Shown: piece after piece, positions 53,080 to 62,145 of the stretch
How positions within the stretch are numbered: the first letter of the stretch is position 1
Layout: each line of letters opens with the position of its first letter
Origin: Acidimicrobiaceae bacterium
GTDB taxonomy: Bacteria; Actinomycetota; Acidimicrobiia; Acidimicrobiales; Bog-793
NCBI GenBank assembly: GCA_025464005.1
Contig: JAODBO010000144.1
Coordinates: 1-64,000, forward strand
Direction: 5' to 3'
DNA length: 64,000 bases
Notes under the pieces: model-generated
Seen by the model: the letters and a program-made list of their open reading frames with translations, nothing else
The model's database searches: none
Told to the model about the DNA's origin: nothing
Translations under genes and position numbers: made by a program

Positions 53080-54147
53080 ATGGCGATGCGGATCGCGCTG
53101 GGCCAGGCCGCCCGGCCGACAGAGGAGTACCTGACCTTCGCCCAGCAGCTCGGCGTCGGCGGCGTGCAGTTCAACACCCCTGAGCTGCCGGGGGAGGAGC
53201 GTTGGGAGCTTGGCGACCTCGTCGAGCTGCGTGAGAAGGTGGAGAGCTTCGGGCTGCGCCTCGAGGCGATCGAGAACCTGCCCAACTCCTTCTACGACGA
53301 GGCCATGGTGGGAGGTCCTCGCGCTGACGAGCAGATCGATCACGTCATCGCGACGGTCGACAACCTCGGTGGCGCAGGGATCCCGATCCTCGGCTTCAAC
53401 TGGCTACCCAACTCGGTGTGGCGCACGGCGCTGTCGCCGACCGGACGTGGTGGGGCGATCGTCTCGGAGTTCGATCTCGAGCGTGCGCTCGATCCTCAGC
53501 ACGTCGACGAGATCTACGTCGCTCGCCGGGACCGGCGGGTCGAGGACAAGAAGGACTCCTGGAGCCGAGGCGCCGCGTACGAGCTCGGTGTCGAGCGTAG
53601 CGACGAACAGATGTGGGAGTCGTTCGAGCACTTCGTGCGCCTTGTCGCCCCGGTCGCCGAGCACGCCGGGGTGACGCTGGCGCTGCATCCCGACGACCCG
53701 CCCGTGGCGACGCTCGGCGGAATCGCGAGGATCTTCCGTTCGGTCGAGGCGCTCAAACGGGCGACGGAGATCTGGCCCGGACCCGGCCTGGCGATCGATC
53801 TCTGCCTCGGCACGGTCTCGGAGATGGGCGGCGAGGAGGCGGTGCTCGAGGCGGTGCGCTATCTCGCGCCACGCGACAAGATCGCCTACGTGCATCTGCG
53901 GGACGTGAAGGGCTCCGTACCCTCCTTCGCCGAGTGCTTCCTCGGCGAGGGCAACTACCACCCGCCTACCGTGCTGCGCGAGCTCCGCAGCGCGGGCTTC
54001 GACGGATTCGTCCTCGACGACCACACTCCGGCGCTCATCGGCGACTCGCCCTACGGCCACCGCGGGCGTGCCTTCGCCCTCGGCTATATCCAGGGGCTCA
54101 TCGAGATGATGGAGCTCGACGATGCGGCGCCCGCCGATGCCCTCTGA
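53080..54147 (+). CDS. Mannonate dehydratase (UxuA-like), copy 2
   Basis: A 355-residue TIM-barrel dehydratase closer to classic UxuA. ILGFNWLPNSVWRT, VTLALHPDDPPVATLGGI, AIDLCLGTVSEMG, AYVHLRDVKGSVPSFAECFLGEG and FDGFVLDDHTPALIGD carry the expected His, Cys and Asp ligands. Two ATGs (53080 and 53086) are possible. It converts a mannonate-like acid to its 2-keto-3-deoxy form. Its 3' end overlaps the next gene by 26 bases. Confidence 0.9.
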   Translation: MAMRIALGQAARPTEEYLTFAQQLGVGGVQFNTPELPGEERWELGDLVELREKVESFGLRLEAIENLPNSFYDEAMVGGPRADEQIDHVIATVDNLGGAGIPILGFNWLPNSVWRTALSPTGRGGAIVSEFDLERALDPQHVDEIYVARRDRRVEDKKDSWSRGAAYELGVERSDEQMWESFEHFVRLVAPVAEHAGVTLALHPDDPPVATLGGIARIFRSVEALKRATEIWPGPGLAIDLCLGTVSEMGGEEAVLEAVRYLAPRDKIAYVHLRDVKGSVPSFAECFLGEGNYHPPTVLRELRSAGFDGFVLDDHTPALIGDSPYGHRGRAFALGYIQGLIEMMELDDAAPADAL

Positions 54148-54949
54148 TTCGGGCGGCGATGACGGCGATCCCGCTTCGGGGGTCGTCCGTTACCGCGTCG
54201 AGGACGGGATCGCATTCATCACGCTCAACCGGCCCGACAAGCTGAACGCGCTCAACCCGGCGGTCTTTTCGAAGCTCGACGACTTCATCACCGAGTTCAA
54301 CGACGACCATGACGCCGCGGTCGCGATCGTCCACGGCAACGGACGCGCCTTCGCCGCGGGCGCCGACATCGAGCACTACGTGGACATCTCCGTTCCCGAG
54401 TATCTCGAATTCATGCGCTACGGCAACAGGGTCCAGGAGAAGTTCGTCACGAGCACCAAGCCCGTCCTCGCCGCGGTGCATGGCTACGCCCTTGGTGGCG
54501 GCTTCGAGCTGGCGCTCTCCTGCGACCTCATCGTCGTCGACCCCGAAGCTCAGTTGGGGCTACCGGAGGCCCGTCTCGGGCTGCTGCCCGGTGGCGGCGG
54601 GACGCAACGCCTACCGCGGCTCATCGGCGCAACGCGCACCCTCGAGCTGCTCATCACCGGCGGCCGCTTTTCAGGCCGCCAGGCCGTCGACTGGGGGCTC
54701 GCGCTCGGACTCGGGGAGGAACAGAGCGTTCTCGAGGCGGCCAAGCGGCTCGCGCACCGCATCGTCCGACAGGCGCCGCTCGCCGTGCAGCTCGCCAAGG
54801 TGCTCGTGCGCTCGGCGTTCGACAGTCCGCTCGCGAGCGCCCTCGCGTTCGAGCAGGCCGTCGGTGCGATGCTCTTCTCGACTGAGGACGCTCGCGAGGG
54901 GATTGCTGCGTTCGTCGACAAGCGCGTGCCTCGATTCCAGGGACGATAG
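54122..54949 (+). CDS. Enoyl-CoA hydratase/isomerase family protein
   Basis: A 275-residue crotonase. NRPDKLNALNP, the oxyanion strand GRAFAAGADIEHY, GYALGGGFELALSCDLIV and the Glu block PEARLGLLPGGGGTQRLPRLIG are textbook, including both catalytic Glu positions. ATG 54122 is preferred because GGAG lies 7 bases upstream; ATG 54137 is an alternative. It is coupled to the UxuA-like gene. A CoA ester must therefore be formed in this pathway, probably by one of the CoA-transferases. Confidence 0.92.
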   Translation: MRRPPMPSDSGGDDGDPASGVVRYRVEDGIAFITLNRPDKLNALNPAVFSKLDDFITEFNDDHDAAVAIVHGNGRAFAAGADIEHYVDISVPEYLEFMRYGNRVQEKFVTSTKPVLAAVHGYALGGGFELALSCDLIVVDPEAQLGLPEARLGLLPGGGGTQRLPRLIGATRTLELLITGGRFSGRQAVDWGLALGLGEEQSVLEAAKRLAHRIVRQAPLAVQLAKVLVRSAFDSPLASALAFEQAVGAMLFSTEDAREGIAAFVDKRVPRFQGR

Positions 54950-55833
54950 TGGCGACCCCTGAGCTCGGTGAGCGCGGCAGGTATCTCTACGGCTCGACTC
55001 CGCCGGGTGGCGCCGTTCCGTGCGCCCGGACCTCCGCGCTCAGCGAGCGCGAGATCGCGGAGGTCGTCGACCTCATCGCTCGTGGGCGGGCGGAGCGCCA
55101 TGCCGAGGCGATGCCCGAACGTCTCAAGACCCGCGACTGGGGATCGGTCGAGTCGGTGCTGCTCGCACTCGACGAGCGGATCGCGTTGCCGGGCGCGGGA
55201 TGGAAGATCGGCGCGGCAAGTGAGGAGATCCGCCGCGCCGAGGGTCTGCCGAGTCCGTCGCCGGGGCGCATCTACCGTGCGACGGTATTTGCCAGCGGCG
55301 CCGACCTCGGCCCCGAGCTGTTCATCAACTACCGAAACATCGAATGCGAGATCGCGATCGAGCTCGGTGCCGACTTTCCCCCGCGCGAGCAGCCCTACAC
55401 CGAGGCCGACGCTCGGGCGGGTGTCGAGTGCATGTTGCCCACGCTCGAGCTCGGCGACACCGTCTTCCTCGACTGGTACGGCGCGAGCGCGTACTTCGGA
55501 TCCTGCTTCGACAACGGGGGAGGTGCCGCGCTCCTCGAAGGGACGCGCACGAAGGCGTGGGAGCAGATCGACCTCCCGAATCTCGAGATGCGCCTCTACT
55601 TGAACGGCCGTTTCATCAAGTCCGGCTTCGGCCGGGCCGCGATGGGCCACCCGGTGACGAGCCTCACGTGGATCTTGAACTGGCTCAGCCGCCACGGTCG
55701 GACTATCCATGCCGGCGAGGTGGTGAGCACGGGGACCTGTACCGGACACTGCTTCGCCGCGCCCGGCGACGACGTCCATGCCGAGTTCGGCGAGCTCGGC
55801 GTCATCGACGCCCACTTCTCTGAAGGTGTGTGA
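54949..55833 (+). CDS. 2-keto-4-pentenoate hydratase family protein (MhpD-like), copy 2
   Basis: A 294-residue relative of MhpD with the GWKIGAASEEIRRAEGL block, NIECEIAIELGADF metal motif and a long middle (FLDWYGASAYFGSCFDNGGG). It shares only the fold motifs with copy 1. The GTG start overlaps the last base of the enoyl-CoA hydratase stop. The enzyme may hydrate or isomerise a 2-keto-enoate arising from sugar-acid dehydration. Confidence 0.82.
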   Translation: MATPELGERGRYLYGSTPPGGAVPCARTSALSEREIAEVVDLIARGRAERHAEAMPERLKTRDWGSVESVLLALDERIALPGAGWKIGAASEEIRRAEGLPSPSPGRIYRATVFASGADLGPELFINYRNIECEIAIELGADFPPREQPYTEADARAGVECMLPTLELGDTVFLDWYGASAYFGSCFDNGGGAALLEGTRTKAWEQIDLPNLEMRLYLNGRFIKSGFGRAAMGHPVTSLTWILNWLSRHGRTIHAGEVVSTGTCTGHCFAAPGDDVHAEFGELGVIDAHFSEGV

Positions 55834-55872
55834 GGCTGTGACGAGACGACGGCTCGAGACGAGGGGAGTCTG

Positions 55873-56694
55873 ATGACGAGTTCCATCGGCTCCTTGGACC
55901 ACAAGCTCGGCCGGGCGGTGTCCGTCGTCATCGGGGGTAGCACCGGTATCGGACGGGGCGCTGTCGAGCGCCTCGCCGAGCTCGGCTCGACCGTCGAGTT
56001 CGCAGCGAACGACGCTGCTTCGGTCGCGGCGCTCGATGCCGAGCTCCTCGAGTCCGGCCTCGACGCGCATGGCTCGGTCCTCGACGCGTCGTTGGACGCG
56101 GAGGTGCGCGGTTACTTCGAGGCGATCGCCGATCGGCACGACAAGATCGCCGTGCTCGTCAACTGCGTCGGGATCCAGCGCTACGGGACCGTGGAGACGA
56201 CTCCAGTCGAAGTCTGGGACGAGGTTCTTGCGGTCAATGTGAGAAGCATGTTCCTGTCGGCCAAATATGCGTTGCCCCTGCTTCGACGTAACGGTGGAGG
56301 CTCGATCGTGCTCGTGGCATCCGGTCAGGCCGTGGCAAGCCAGACGAACGTCGTCGCGTATACCGCGAGCAAGGGCGCCGTCGTCGCGATGACCCGGGCG
56401 ATGGCGGTCGATCACGCCGGCGAGAACATCCGGGTCAACTCGGTCTCACCCGGCTCGGTGGACACGCCGATGCTCCGGGCGGCTGCGGCGGCGGTCGACC
56501 CTGACGAGCCCGAGCGCGTCATCGCCGGCTGGGGAGCGCTCCACCCGACGGGCCACGTCGGCCAACCCCGGGAGATCGCCGACGTCATTGCCTTCCTCGC
56601 CAGTCCTCTCGCGTCCTTCGTCACCGGCGCTGACGTGCGCGTCGACGGCGGCCTGCTCGCCGGCGTGGCGCTCGCCGTGCCGCACGCCGACTAG
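55873..56694 (+). CDS. Short-chain dehydrogenase/reductase, second in cluster
   Basis: A 273-residue SDR: VVIGGSTGIGRGAVERL, LVNCVGIQRYGT, catalytic Ser in VLVASGQAV and YTASKGAVVAMTRAMAVDH. The Asn usual in NNAG is NCVG. It resembles the SDR at 41786 most in the C-terminal half (RVNSVSPGSVDTPMLR versus RVNAVLPGSVRTPMLR), so the two probably act on related compounds. Confidence 0.88.
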   Translation: MTSSIGSLDHKLGRAVSVVIGGSTGIGRGAVERLAELGSTVEFAANDAASVAALDAELLESGLDAHGSVLDASLDAEVRGYFEAIADRHDKIAVLVNCVGIQRYGTVETTPVEVWDEVLAVNVRSMFLSAKYALPLLRRNGGGSIVLVASGQAVASQTNVVAYTASKGAVVAMTRAMAVDHAGENIRVNSVSPGSVDTPMLRAAAAAVDPDEPERVIAGWGALHPTGHVGQPREIADVIAFLASPLASFVTGADVRVDGGLLAGVALAVPHAD

Positions 56695-56743
56695 CTAGTG
56701 CGATCTCCACTCCAACCACCGACAAGCGGAGGTACGACCACAC

Positions 56744-57733
56744 ATGTCACCTGAGCGCGAGCGATTCCTCGTCACCGGCGCTGCCGGATGCATCGGAGCG
56801 TGGACCGTCAGACTGCTGCTCGACGCCGGCGTCGACACCGTGGCGAGCGACCTGAGCGAAGATCTGCGGCGGTTCCGGCTCGTCTCTCACGGCTTGGCGG
56901 AGGAGAAGGTCGAGTTCCGCACCCTCGACGTCTCGAAGACCGACGATTTCGCGGCCCTCGTGCGAGACGAGGGAATCACCCACATCGTCCACCTCGCCGG
57001 CTTGCAAGTGCCTTTCTGCGCGGCGAACCCGCCGCTCGGCGCGCTCGTGAACGTTGTCGGGACGGTGAACCTCTTCGAGGCGGCGCGCGCCTCGGACCGC
57101 CGGATCGGGCTGGTCTATGCGAGCTCCGCCTCGGTGTTCGGCAGCCACTCGTTCTTCACGAGTGGCCTCGTCGGCGATGCCTCGCCGTCGTACCCCGATA
57201 CGCACTACGGCGTGTACAAGGTTGCGAACGAGTCGAGTGCTCGGATCTACTCGATGAACCACGGCATCGGCTCGATCGGCCTTCGACCGTTCATCGTCTA
57301 CGGACCGGGGCGTGACCAGGGAATGTCCTCGGATCCGACCAAGGCGATGCTGGCCGCGGCTGCCGGCGTCCCGTTCGCGATCAAGTTCGGGGGGAACGTC
57401 CTTCTCACCTATGCGGCTGACTGCGCCCAAGCCTTCATCTCCTCGGCGCGTGCCGCTGCCGGCTCGGGCGATGCGATCTGTCTCAACGTTCCGGGCCGAC
57501 GCATCGCGGTCGCCAGGCTCGTCGAGCTCATCGAGTCGATCGTGCCGGAAGCCGCCGGGCTCATCACGTGGGACCCGGCGCCGCTCAAGGTACCCGCTCT
57601 CCTCGAATCGCCGACGCTCGCCGAGGCCATCGGCGAGGCGCCGAACCGTCCGTTGGCCGACGGGGTCGCCGAGACGATCGAGCGCTTCAGAGCGGCACTC
57701 GGCGCCGGCCTGCTCGCCGCACCGACGGCGTAG
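56744..57733 (+). CDS. NAD-dependent epimerase/dehydratase-family protein
   Basis: A 329-residue extended SDR. The cofactor motif is FLVTGAAGCIGAWTV with Asp in VASDLSEDL (NAD preference), Ser in VYASSASVFG, and YGVYKVANESSARIY as Tyr-Lys. The C-terminal domain is short (GPGRDQGMSSDPTKAML). Sugar-acid family members such as uronate or erythronate dehydrogenases have this size; epimerisation is also possible. Confidence 0.88.
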   Translation: MSPERERFLVTGAAGCIGAWTVRLLLDAGVDTVASDLSEDLRRFRLVSHGLAEEKVEFRTLDVSKTDDFAALVRDEGITHIVHLAGLQVPFCAANPPLGALVNVVGTVNLFEAARASDRRIGLVYASSASVFGSHSFFTSGLVGDASPSYPDTHYGVYKVANESSARIYSMNHGIGSIGLRPFIVYGPGRDQGMSSDPTKAMLAAAAGVPFAIKFGGNVLLTYAADCAQAFISSARAAAGSGDAICLNVPGRRIAVARLVELIESIVPEAAGLITWDPAPLKVPALLESPTLAEAIGEAPNRPLADGVAETIERFRAALGAGLLAAPTA

Positions 57734-57746
57734 GCCGGACGCCTGG

Positions 57747-59216
57747 ATGAGCGCGTCAAGCGGCGTAGACGGCAGTCACTTCCTCGGGATCGACGTCGGC
57801 ACGACCGCGACCCGGGTCACGGTCATCGCCGAGGACGGCACGCAGATCGCCACGGGATCGGCGAGCTACTCGACCTCGCGCGACGGCCCCGGAGTCGCGG
57901 AGCAGGATCCGCGCGACTGGACATCGGCCCTCGCCGACGCATTGGGTCGCGCTGAGATCGAGCGCTGGGCCATCTCGGCCATCGGCCTGTGTGGCCAGAC
58001 CCCCACCGTGGTGCTCGTCGACGCCGCGGGGCGCCCGCTGCGCCGGGCGCTGCTCTGGCAGGACGTCCGGGCGGTCGCCGAGGCCCGCGAGCTCGCCGCT
58101 CGGCTCGGCGACCCCGAGCCACTCGTCGGCACGGCGCTGCCCTGGTCGGCGGCGAACATGCCCGCCAAGCTCCTCTGGCTCAGCCGCCACGAGCCGTCGC
58201 TCCTCGCTTCGACGTACTCGGTGCTGCAGCCGAAGGACTTCGTGGCGATGCAGCTGTCCGGCGTGTCCGGCTCCGATCCGTGGTCCTCCAAGGGGCTCTG
58301 CCGGGTGGACACCGGCGCTCCGGCGATCGATGTGCTCGAGGCGTGCGGATGGCCGACGAGCTGCTGTCCGGTGACCGCACCGGCCTGGGAGGCGCGAGGC
58401 GAGACGACGAAGGACGCGGCCGAGCAGTTCGGCCTTCCGGCCGGGACGCCGGTCACCGTCGGCTGGAGCGACGCGCTCGCCCAGGTGCTCGCGGCTGGCT
58501 GCTTCAGCCGCTCGAGCGCGTTCGCCTTCAGCGGCACCTCCTCGATCGTCGGCTCACCGGTCGAGGACCCGAACGTGAGAGCCGGTGGCCTCTTCAGTGT
58601 TCCGGCGTCGTGCGCGCCGTCGCCCCTGCTCTATGGCCCCACGCAGTCGAGTGGCTCTGCGATCCTCTGGGCCGCTCGGCTTCTCGGCTGCAAGCCCGAG
58701 GAGGTAGCCGAGCTGGGGGCGCAGGCAACGAGCTCTCAGCCGACGTTCGTGCCGTACCTGTCCGGCGAGCGGGCACCGCTGTGGAACGAGGACGTGCGGG
58801 CGCTGCTCGTCGGCGTCGCCGAGGAGCACGGTCGCGCCGAGCTCGCCCGCGCCGTGGTCAGCGGGGTCCTCTTCAGCGCGCGCCATGTCCTCGAGCTCGT
58901 CGCCCGCGCCACCGGCTCGCCGATCCGCGAGGTCGAGATCGTCGGACGAGGCGTCGGCGACTCGAGCTTCGAGGCGATCGCCGGCGACTCGATGATGGTC
59001 CCGCTCCGCTTCCACGAGGACCCCGACATGTCGGCGAGGGGAGCCGCGATGCTCGCCGCGATGAGTCTCGGGTGGGATCTCGCCACGGTGGGCTCCCGTC
59101 TCAGCGACCGCACGCGCCGCCTCGAGGTCGACGAGACTCGCCGCGCCCGTTCGGGGAAGCTGTTCGAGGACTATCTGGCGGCGAGCGCACTCGCGCTGAC
59201 CTGGAGTGCGCGCTGA
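57747..59216 (+). CDS. FGGY-family carbohydrate kinase
   Basis: A 489-residue kinase with the ribonuclease-H/hexokinase fold. FLGIDVGTTATRVTVIAEDG (phosphate 1), GLCGQTPTVVLVD, RRALLWQDVRA, VGWSDALAQVLAAG with the catalytic Asp, and the C-terminal EVEIVGRGVGDSSFEAI are visible. Xylulokinase-like in outline; the sugar is not readable. The ATG is 14 bases after the epimerase stop. Confidence 0.9.
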   Translation: MSASSGVDGSHFLGIDVGTTATRVTVIAEDGTQIATGSASYSTSRDGPGVAEQDPRDWTSALADALGRAEIERWAISAIGLCGQTPTVVLVDAAGRPLRRALLWQDVRAVAEARELAARLGDPEPLVGTALPWSAANMPAKLLWLSRHEPSLLASTYSVLQPKDFVAMQLSGVSGSDPWSSKGLCRVDTGAPAIDVLEACGWPTSCCPVTAPAWEARGETTKDAAEQFGLPAGTPVTVGWSDALAQVLAAGCFSRSSAFAFSGTSSIVGSPVEDPNVRAGGLFSVPASCAPSPLLYGPTQSSGSAILWAARLLGCKPEEVAELGAQATSSQPTFVPYLSGERAPLWNEDVRALLVGVAEEHGRAELARAVVSGVLFSARHVLELVARATGSPIREVEIVGRGVGDSSFEAIAGDSMMVPLRFHEDPDMSARGAAMLAAMSLGWDLATVGSRLSDRTRRLEVDETRRARSGKLFEDYLAASALALTWSAR

Positions 59217-59235
59217 CCATTCGAGGGGAGATCTG

Positions 59236-59853
59236 ATGAACGAGGTTCCGAGCGGGCTCATCGCCGTGGTGCGGGCGGCGAGCGGCGCAGAGTGCCGGAC
59301 GATCGTGCGCGGCCTCGCCGATGCCGGCGTGGAGGCCATCGAGATCACGATGACGGTACCCGGCGCGGTCTCGGTCCTCGCCGAGCTCGCGGGGATGACA
59401 GCGACGATCGGCGCGGGCACGGTGCTCGACGTCGAGGCTTGTCGCGCCTGTGCCGACGCGGGCGCGGCCTTCATCGTCTCGCCGGTGACCGACGAGCCCG
59501 TGCTCGACGTCGCGCACGCGAACGGCATTCCTTACATAGCCGGAGCGCTCTCGCCGAACGAGGTCGTTGCCGGGCTCCGCCTCGGGGTCGACGCGACCAA
59601 GCTGTTCCCCGTCGGATCCATGGGAGGCCCGGCATATCTCCGGGCACTGCGCGAGCCGCTGCCGGAGATCAAGGCGGTCGTCTCGGGCGGCATCGGCGTC
59701 ACCGATGTCGAGAGCTACGTCGCCGTCGGAGCCCACGCGATCTGCATGGGTGGCGCGCTGATCGACCGGTCGGCGGCGCGTGCCGGTGACGTGGACGCCG
59801 TCGCGGCCCATGCACGAAAAATCCTCGAGGTCGTCAACGCTGCGCTGGCCTGA
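59236..59853 (+). CDS. KDPG/KHG aldolase
   Basis: A 205-residue class I aldolase. VEAIEITMTVPGAVSVL (catalytic Glu), IGAGTVLDVEACRACADAG, FIVSPVTDEPVLDVA, and the Schiff-base Lys in DATKLFPVGSMGG are canonical, ending in AVVSGGIGVTDV. It splits 2-keto-3-deoxy-6-phosphogluconate or a related compound to pyruvate and an aldehyde. The ATG at 59236 follows GAGGGGAG. It closes the cluster. Confidence 0.93.
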   Translation: MNEVPSGLIAVVRAASGAECRTIVRGLADAGVEAIEITMTVPGAVSVLAELAGMTATIGAGTVLDVEACRACADAGAAFIVSPVTDEPVLDVAHANGIPYIAGALSPNEVVAGLRLGVDATKLFPVGSMGGPAYLRALREPLPEIKAVVSGGIGVTDVESYVAVGAHAICMGGALIDRSAARAGDVDAVAAHARKILEVVNAALA

Positions 59854-60122
59854 GCCGCGACGGCGTCTATCTCGACCAACTCCGGATCCGCGTCGGATGA
59901 AGCGGCGCTCGTTGTCGGAGGACGCGGGCTCGGACACCGAGCCTGGCGACGGGCAGGGTGCAGCTCGACGCGATCAGAGCATCGCGAAGAGACAGCTGGC
60001 ATCCGCCGTGCAAGGTGCGGCTGGATGCGGTGGAAGGCCCAAAGGGCTGATCGGACAGCCGCGGGGAACCACGTGGCCGAAGACCGTTCGTGGCCACCCG
60101 CCGGGCAGGACCCAGTTCTCCG

Positions 60123-60194
60123 CGGTGTTAGTCCTGCACGGTGTTAGTCCTGCGCGGTGTTAGTCCTCGCGGTGTTAGTCCTCGCGGTGTTCGG
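60123..60194 (+). repeat. Tandem 15/16-base repeat before amidase gene
   Basis: CGGTGTTAGTCCTGCA, CGGTGTTAGTCCTGCG, CGGTGTTAGTCCTCG twice, then a truncated CGGTGTTCGG. Units are 16, 16, 15 and 15 bases with no spacers. The array ends about 20 bases before the amidase GTG. The 270 bases before it (59854-60122) show no gene. Confidence 0.9.
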
Positions 60195-60212
60195 GAACGG
60201 TAGGTTGCGGAC

Positions 60213-61631
60213 GTGAGCGAGCTTCACGAAATGACCGCCCTCGAGCAATCTGCAGCCATCCGTCGCCGCGACGTCCGGCCGATCGAGCTGGTCGAGCACT
60301 ACCTGGCGCGTATCGAGCATTTCGACGCCGGGCTCGGCGCGTTCGTCACGGTCACGGCCGAGCGCGCCCTCGATGCCGCGCGCGATGCGGAGGAGGCCGT
60401 GCTAGCGGGCGACGAGCTGCCCGCGTTGTACGGAGTGCCGACGGCGATCAAGGACCTCAACCGGACGGCCGGCGTCGTGACGACGTTCGGGAGCGCGGTG
60501 ACGAGGCGGTTCGTGCCCCCCGTCGACGACCACGTCGTCATGCGACTGGGCATGGCGGGCCTTATCAGCCTTGGCAAGACAAATGTGCCCGAGTTCGGCC
60601 TGCCTTGCTACACCGAGCCGGACGTCGCGCCCCCGGCGCGGACCCCGCACGATCCGTCGCGCTCGGCCGGAGGGTCGAGCGGGGGTGCTGGAGCCGCGGT
60701 ATCGGCAGGGCTGGTCGCGGTCGCGCAGGGCAGCGACGGCGCCGGATCGATCCGTATCCCGGCAAGCGTCTGCGGTCTGGTCGGTCTGAAGACCTCACGA
60801 GGCCGCGTGAGCGGCGGACCGGTCAGGGCCGACCCGCTCGGGCTCGGCGTCAACGGCCCGTTGGCCCGGACCGTGCGCGACGCCGCTGCGGTCCTCGATG
60901 CGATGGCCGGACCGATGCCGGGCGACCCATGGTGGGCGCCCCCACTTCCCCCTGGCGAGTCGTTTCTCTCGGCGGTCGACCGCGCGACCGGCACGCTGCG
61001 AATCGGAAGGTACGTGCAGCCGGTGATCGTCGATACGGCGATTGATCCGGCATGCATCGCGGCCTACGAACATGCCAGCACCCTCCTGGAACGGCTCGGT
61101 CATGTCGTCGAAGACTGCGCCCGTCCGTTCCCTCCCGATCTCGTGCCGAAGTTCGAGACCCTTTGGGCAGTGGGCGCCGCGGCCATCTCCGTGCCCGCGG
61201 AGCTCGAGGACCAGCTGCGGCCGCTGACACGCTGGCTGCGCGAGCGAGGACGGCACGTCACGGCTACCGAGCTGCTCGAGGCTGCTTCGGCCGCGCAGGT
61301 GGCCGCCCGCGAGGCGGTCGTGGCTGCGGCCGGCTACGACGCGGTCCTCACGCCCACGCTCGCCCAGCCGCCCGTAGCGGTTGGCGCGCTGCGCGACGAC
61401 AGTGAGCCCGCCAAAGACTTCGACGCACAGAAGCGCTTCACGCCCTTCACTGCCTCCTACAACCTCACCGGGCAGCCGGCGATCTCGCTCCCGCTCTTCT
61501 GGACGAGCGACGGGCTACCGATCGGCATTCAGCTCGCCGGCCGACCGGCCGGGGAGGCAGCCCTTCTGGCGCTCGCCGGCCAGCTCGAGGAAGCGTGCCC
61601 GTGGCGTTCGCACACGCCGGTGTGTTGGTGA
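60213..61631 (+). CDS. Amidase signature family hydrolase
   Basis: A 472-residue amidase. The catalytic Lys is in GVPTAIKDLNRT near residue 80, and the Gly/Ser block PSRSAGGSSGGAGAAVSAG with QGSDGAGSIRIPAS holds the cis-Ser and nucleophile Ser. The C-terminus FTASYNLTGQPAISLPL is typical. Substrate unknown. The GTG start lies just after the tandem repeat and has no strong ribosome site. Confidence 0.92.
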   Translation: MSELHEMTALEQSAAIRRRDVRPIELVEHYLARIEHFDAGLGAFVTVTAERALDAARDAEEAVLAGDELPALYGVPTAIKDLNRTAGVVTTFGSAVTRRFVPPVDDHVVMRLGMAGLISLGKTNVPEFGLPCYTEPDVAPPARTPHDPSRSAGGSSGGAGAAVSAGLVAVAQGSDGAGSIRIPASVCGLVGLKTSRGRVSGGPVRADPLGLGVNGPLARTVRDAAAVLDAMAGPMPGDPWWAPPLPPGESFLSAVDRATGTLRIGRYVQPVIVDTAIDPACIAAYEHASTLLERLGHVVEDCARPFPPDLVPKFETLWAVGAAAISVPAELEDQLRPLTRWLRERGRHVTATELLEAASAAQVAAREAVVAAAGYDAVLTPTLAQPPVAVGALRDDSEPAKDFDAQKRFTPFTASYNLTGQPAISLPLFWTSDGLPIGIQLAGRPAGEAALLALAGQLEEACPWRSHTPVCW

Positions 61632-61686
61632 GCCAAGCTGGTGAGGATCCGTGGGCCGAGGGCGACCCGCGCCCGAAGTCCTCGGA

Positions 61687-62145
61687 TCAGGTGCCCGAGG
61701 TCGTTCCCTCGCGAACGTAGGCATCGAGGCGATCGAGAGACTCGGCGTAGATACCTCGCATCGCGCGCGGGGCGAATGCGCGCTCGAAGAATCCTCCGAC
61801 GCCGCTGGCGCCGTTCCACCTGGTGGAGATCTGCACGAGCGAGGACCCGCCTTGCGGGGTGACGGTGAAGGTCGTGGTCAGACTGGAGTTGGCGTCGGTC
61901 TCGGTGAGGACTCGTCCCGGCTCGGGCTCCGTGATCGTCATGAGGTACACGCGAGTGCGCCCACCGGCGGTCACCTTGAAGCGCATGACGGTGCCGGCAC
62001 CGACGCCCCCTGACTCGACCGCGAACTCGGAAAACGCCGAAGGCAAGAATCGAGGATGGTGCTCGCGCATATCCGCGATGTAGCCGTAGACCGTCTCGGC
62101 GGGTGCATCCACCGACCTCTCTACATCCACGTGGATGGTTCCCAT
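61687..62145 (-). CDS. SRPBCC-family (START-like) protein
   Basis: A 152-residue ligand-binding or cyclase-like protein. The start MGTIHVDVERSVDAPAETVYGYIADMR is the classic opening strand and helix, strands follow (GAGTVMRFKVTAGGRT, RVLTETDANSSLTTTFTVTP), and the C-terminal helix is AMRGIYAESLDRLDAYV. It converges on the amidase gene. No catalytic residues can be assigned. Confidence 0.85.
   Translation of the reverse strand: MGTIHVDVERSVDAPAETVYGYIADMREHHPRFLPSAFSEFAVESGGVGAGTVMRFKVTAGGRTRVYLMTITEPEPGRVLTETDANSSLTTTFTVTPQGGSSLVQISTRWNGASGVGGFFERAFAPRAMRGIYAESLDRLDAYVREGTTSGT

Noticed and set aside
60123-60194. Possible CRISPR array
   Set aside because: Units are contiguous with no spacers and only 15-16 bases long, so it is a simple tandem repeat.
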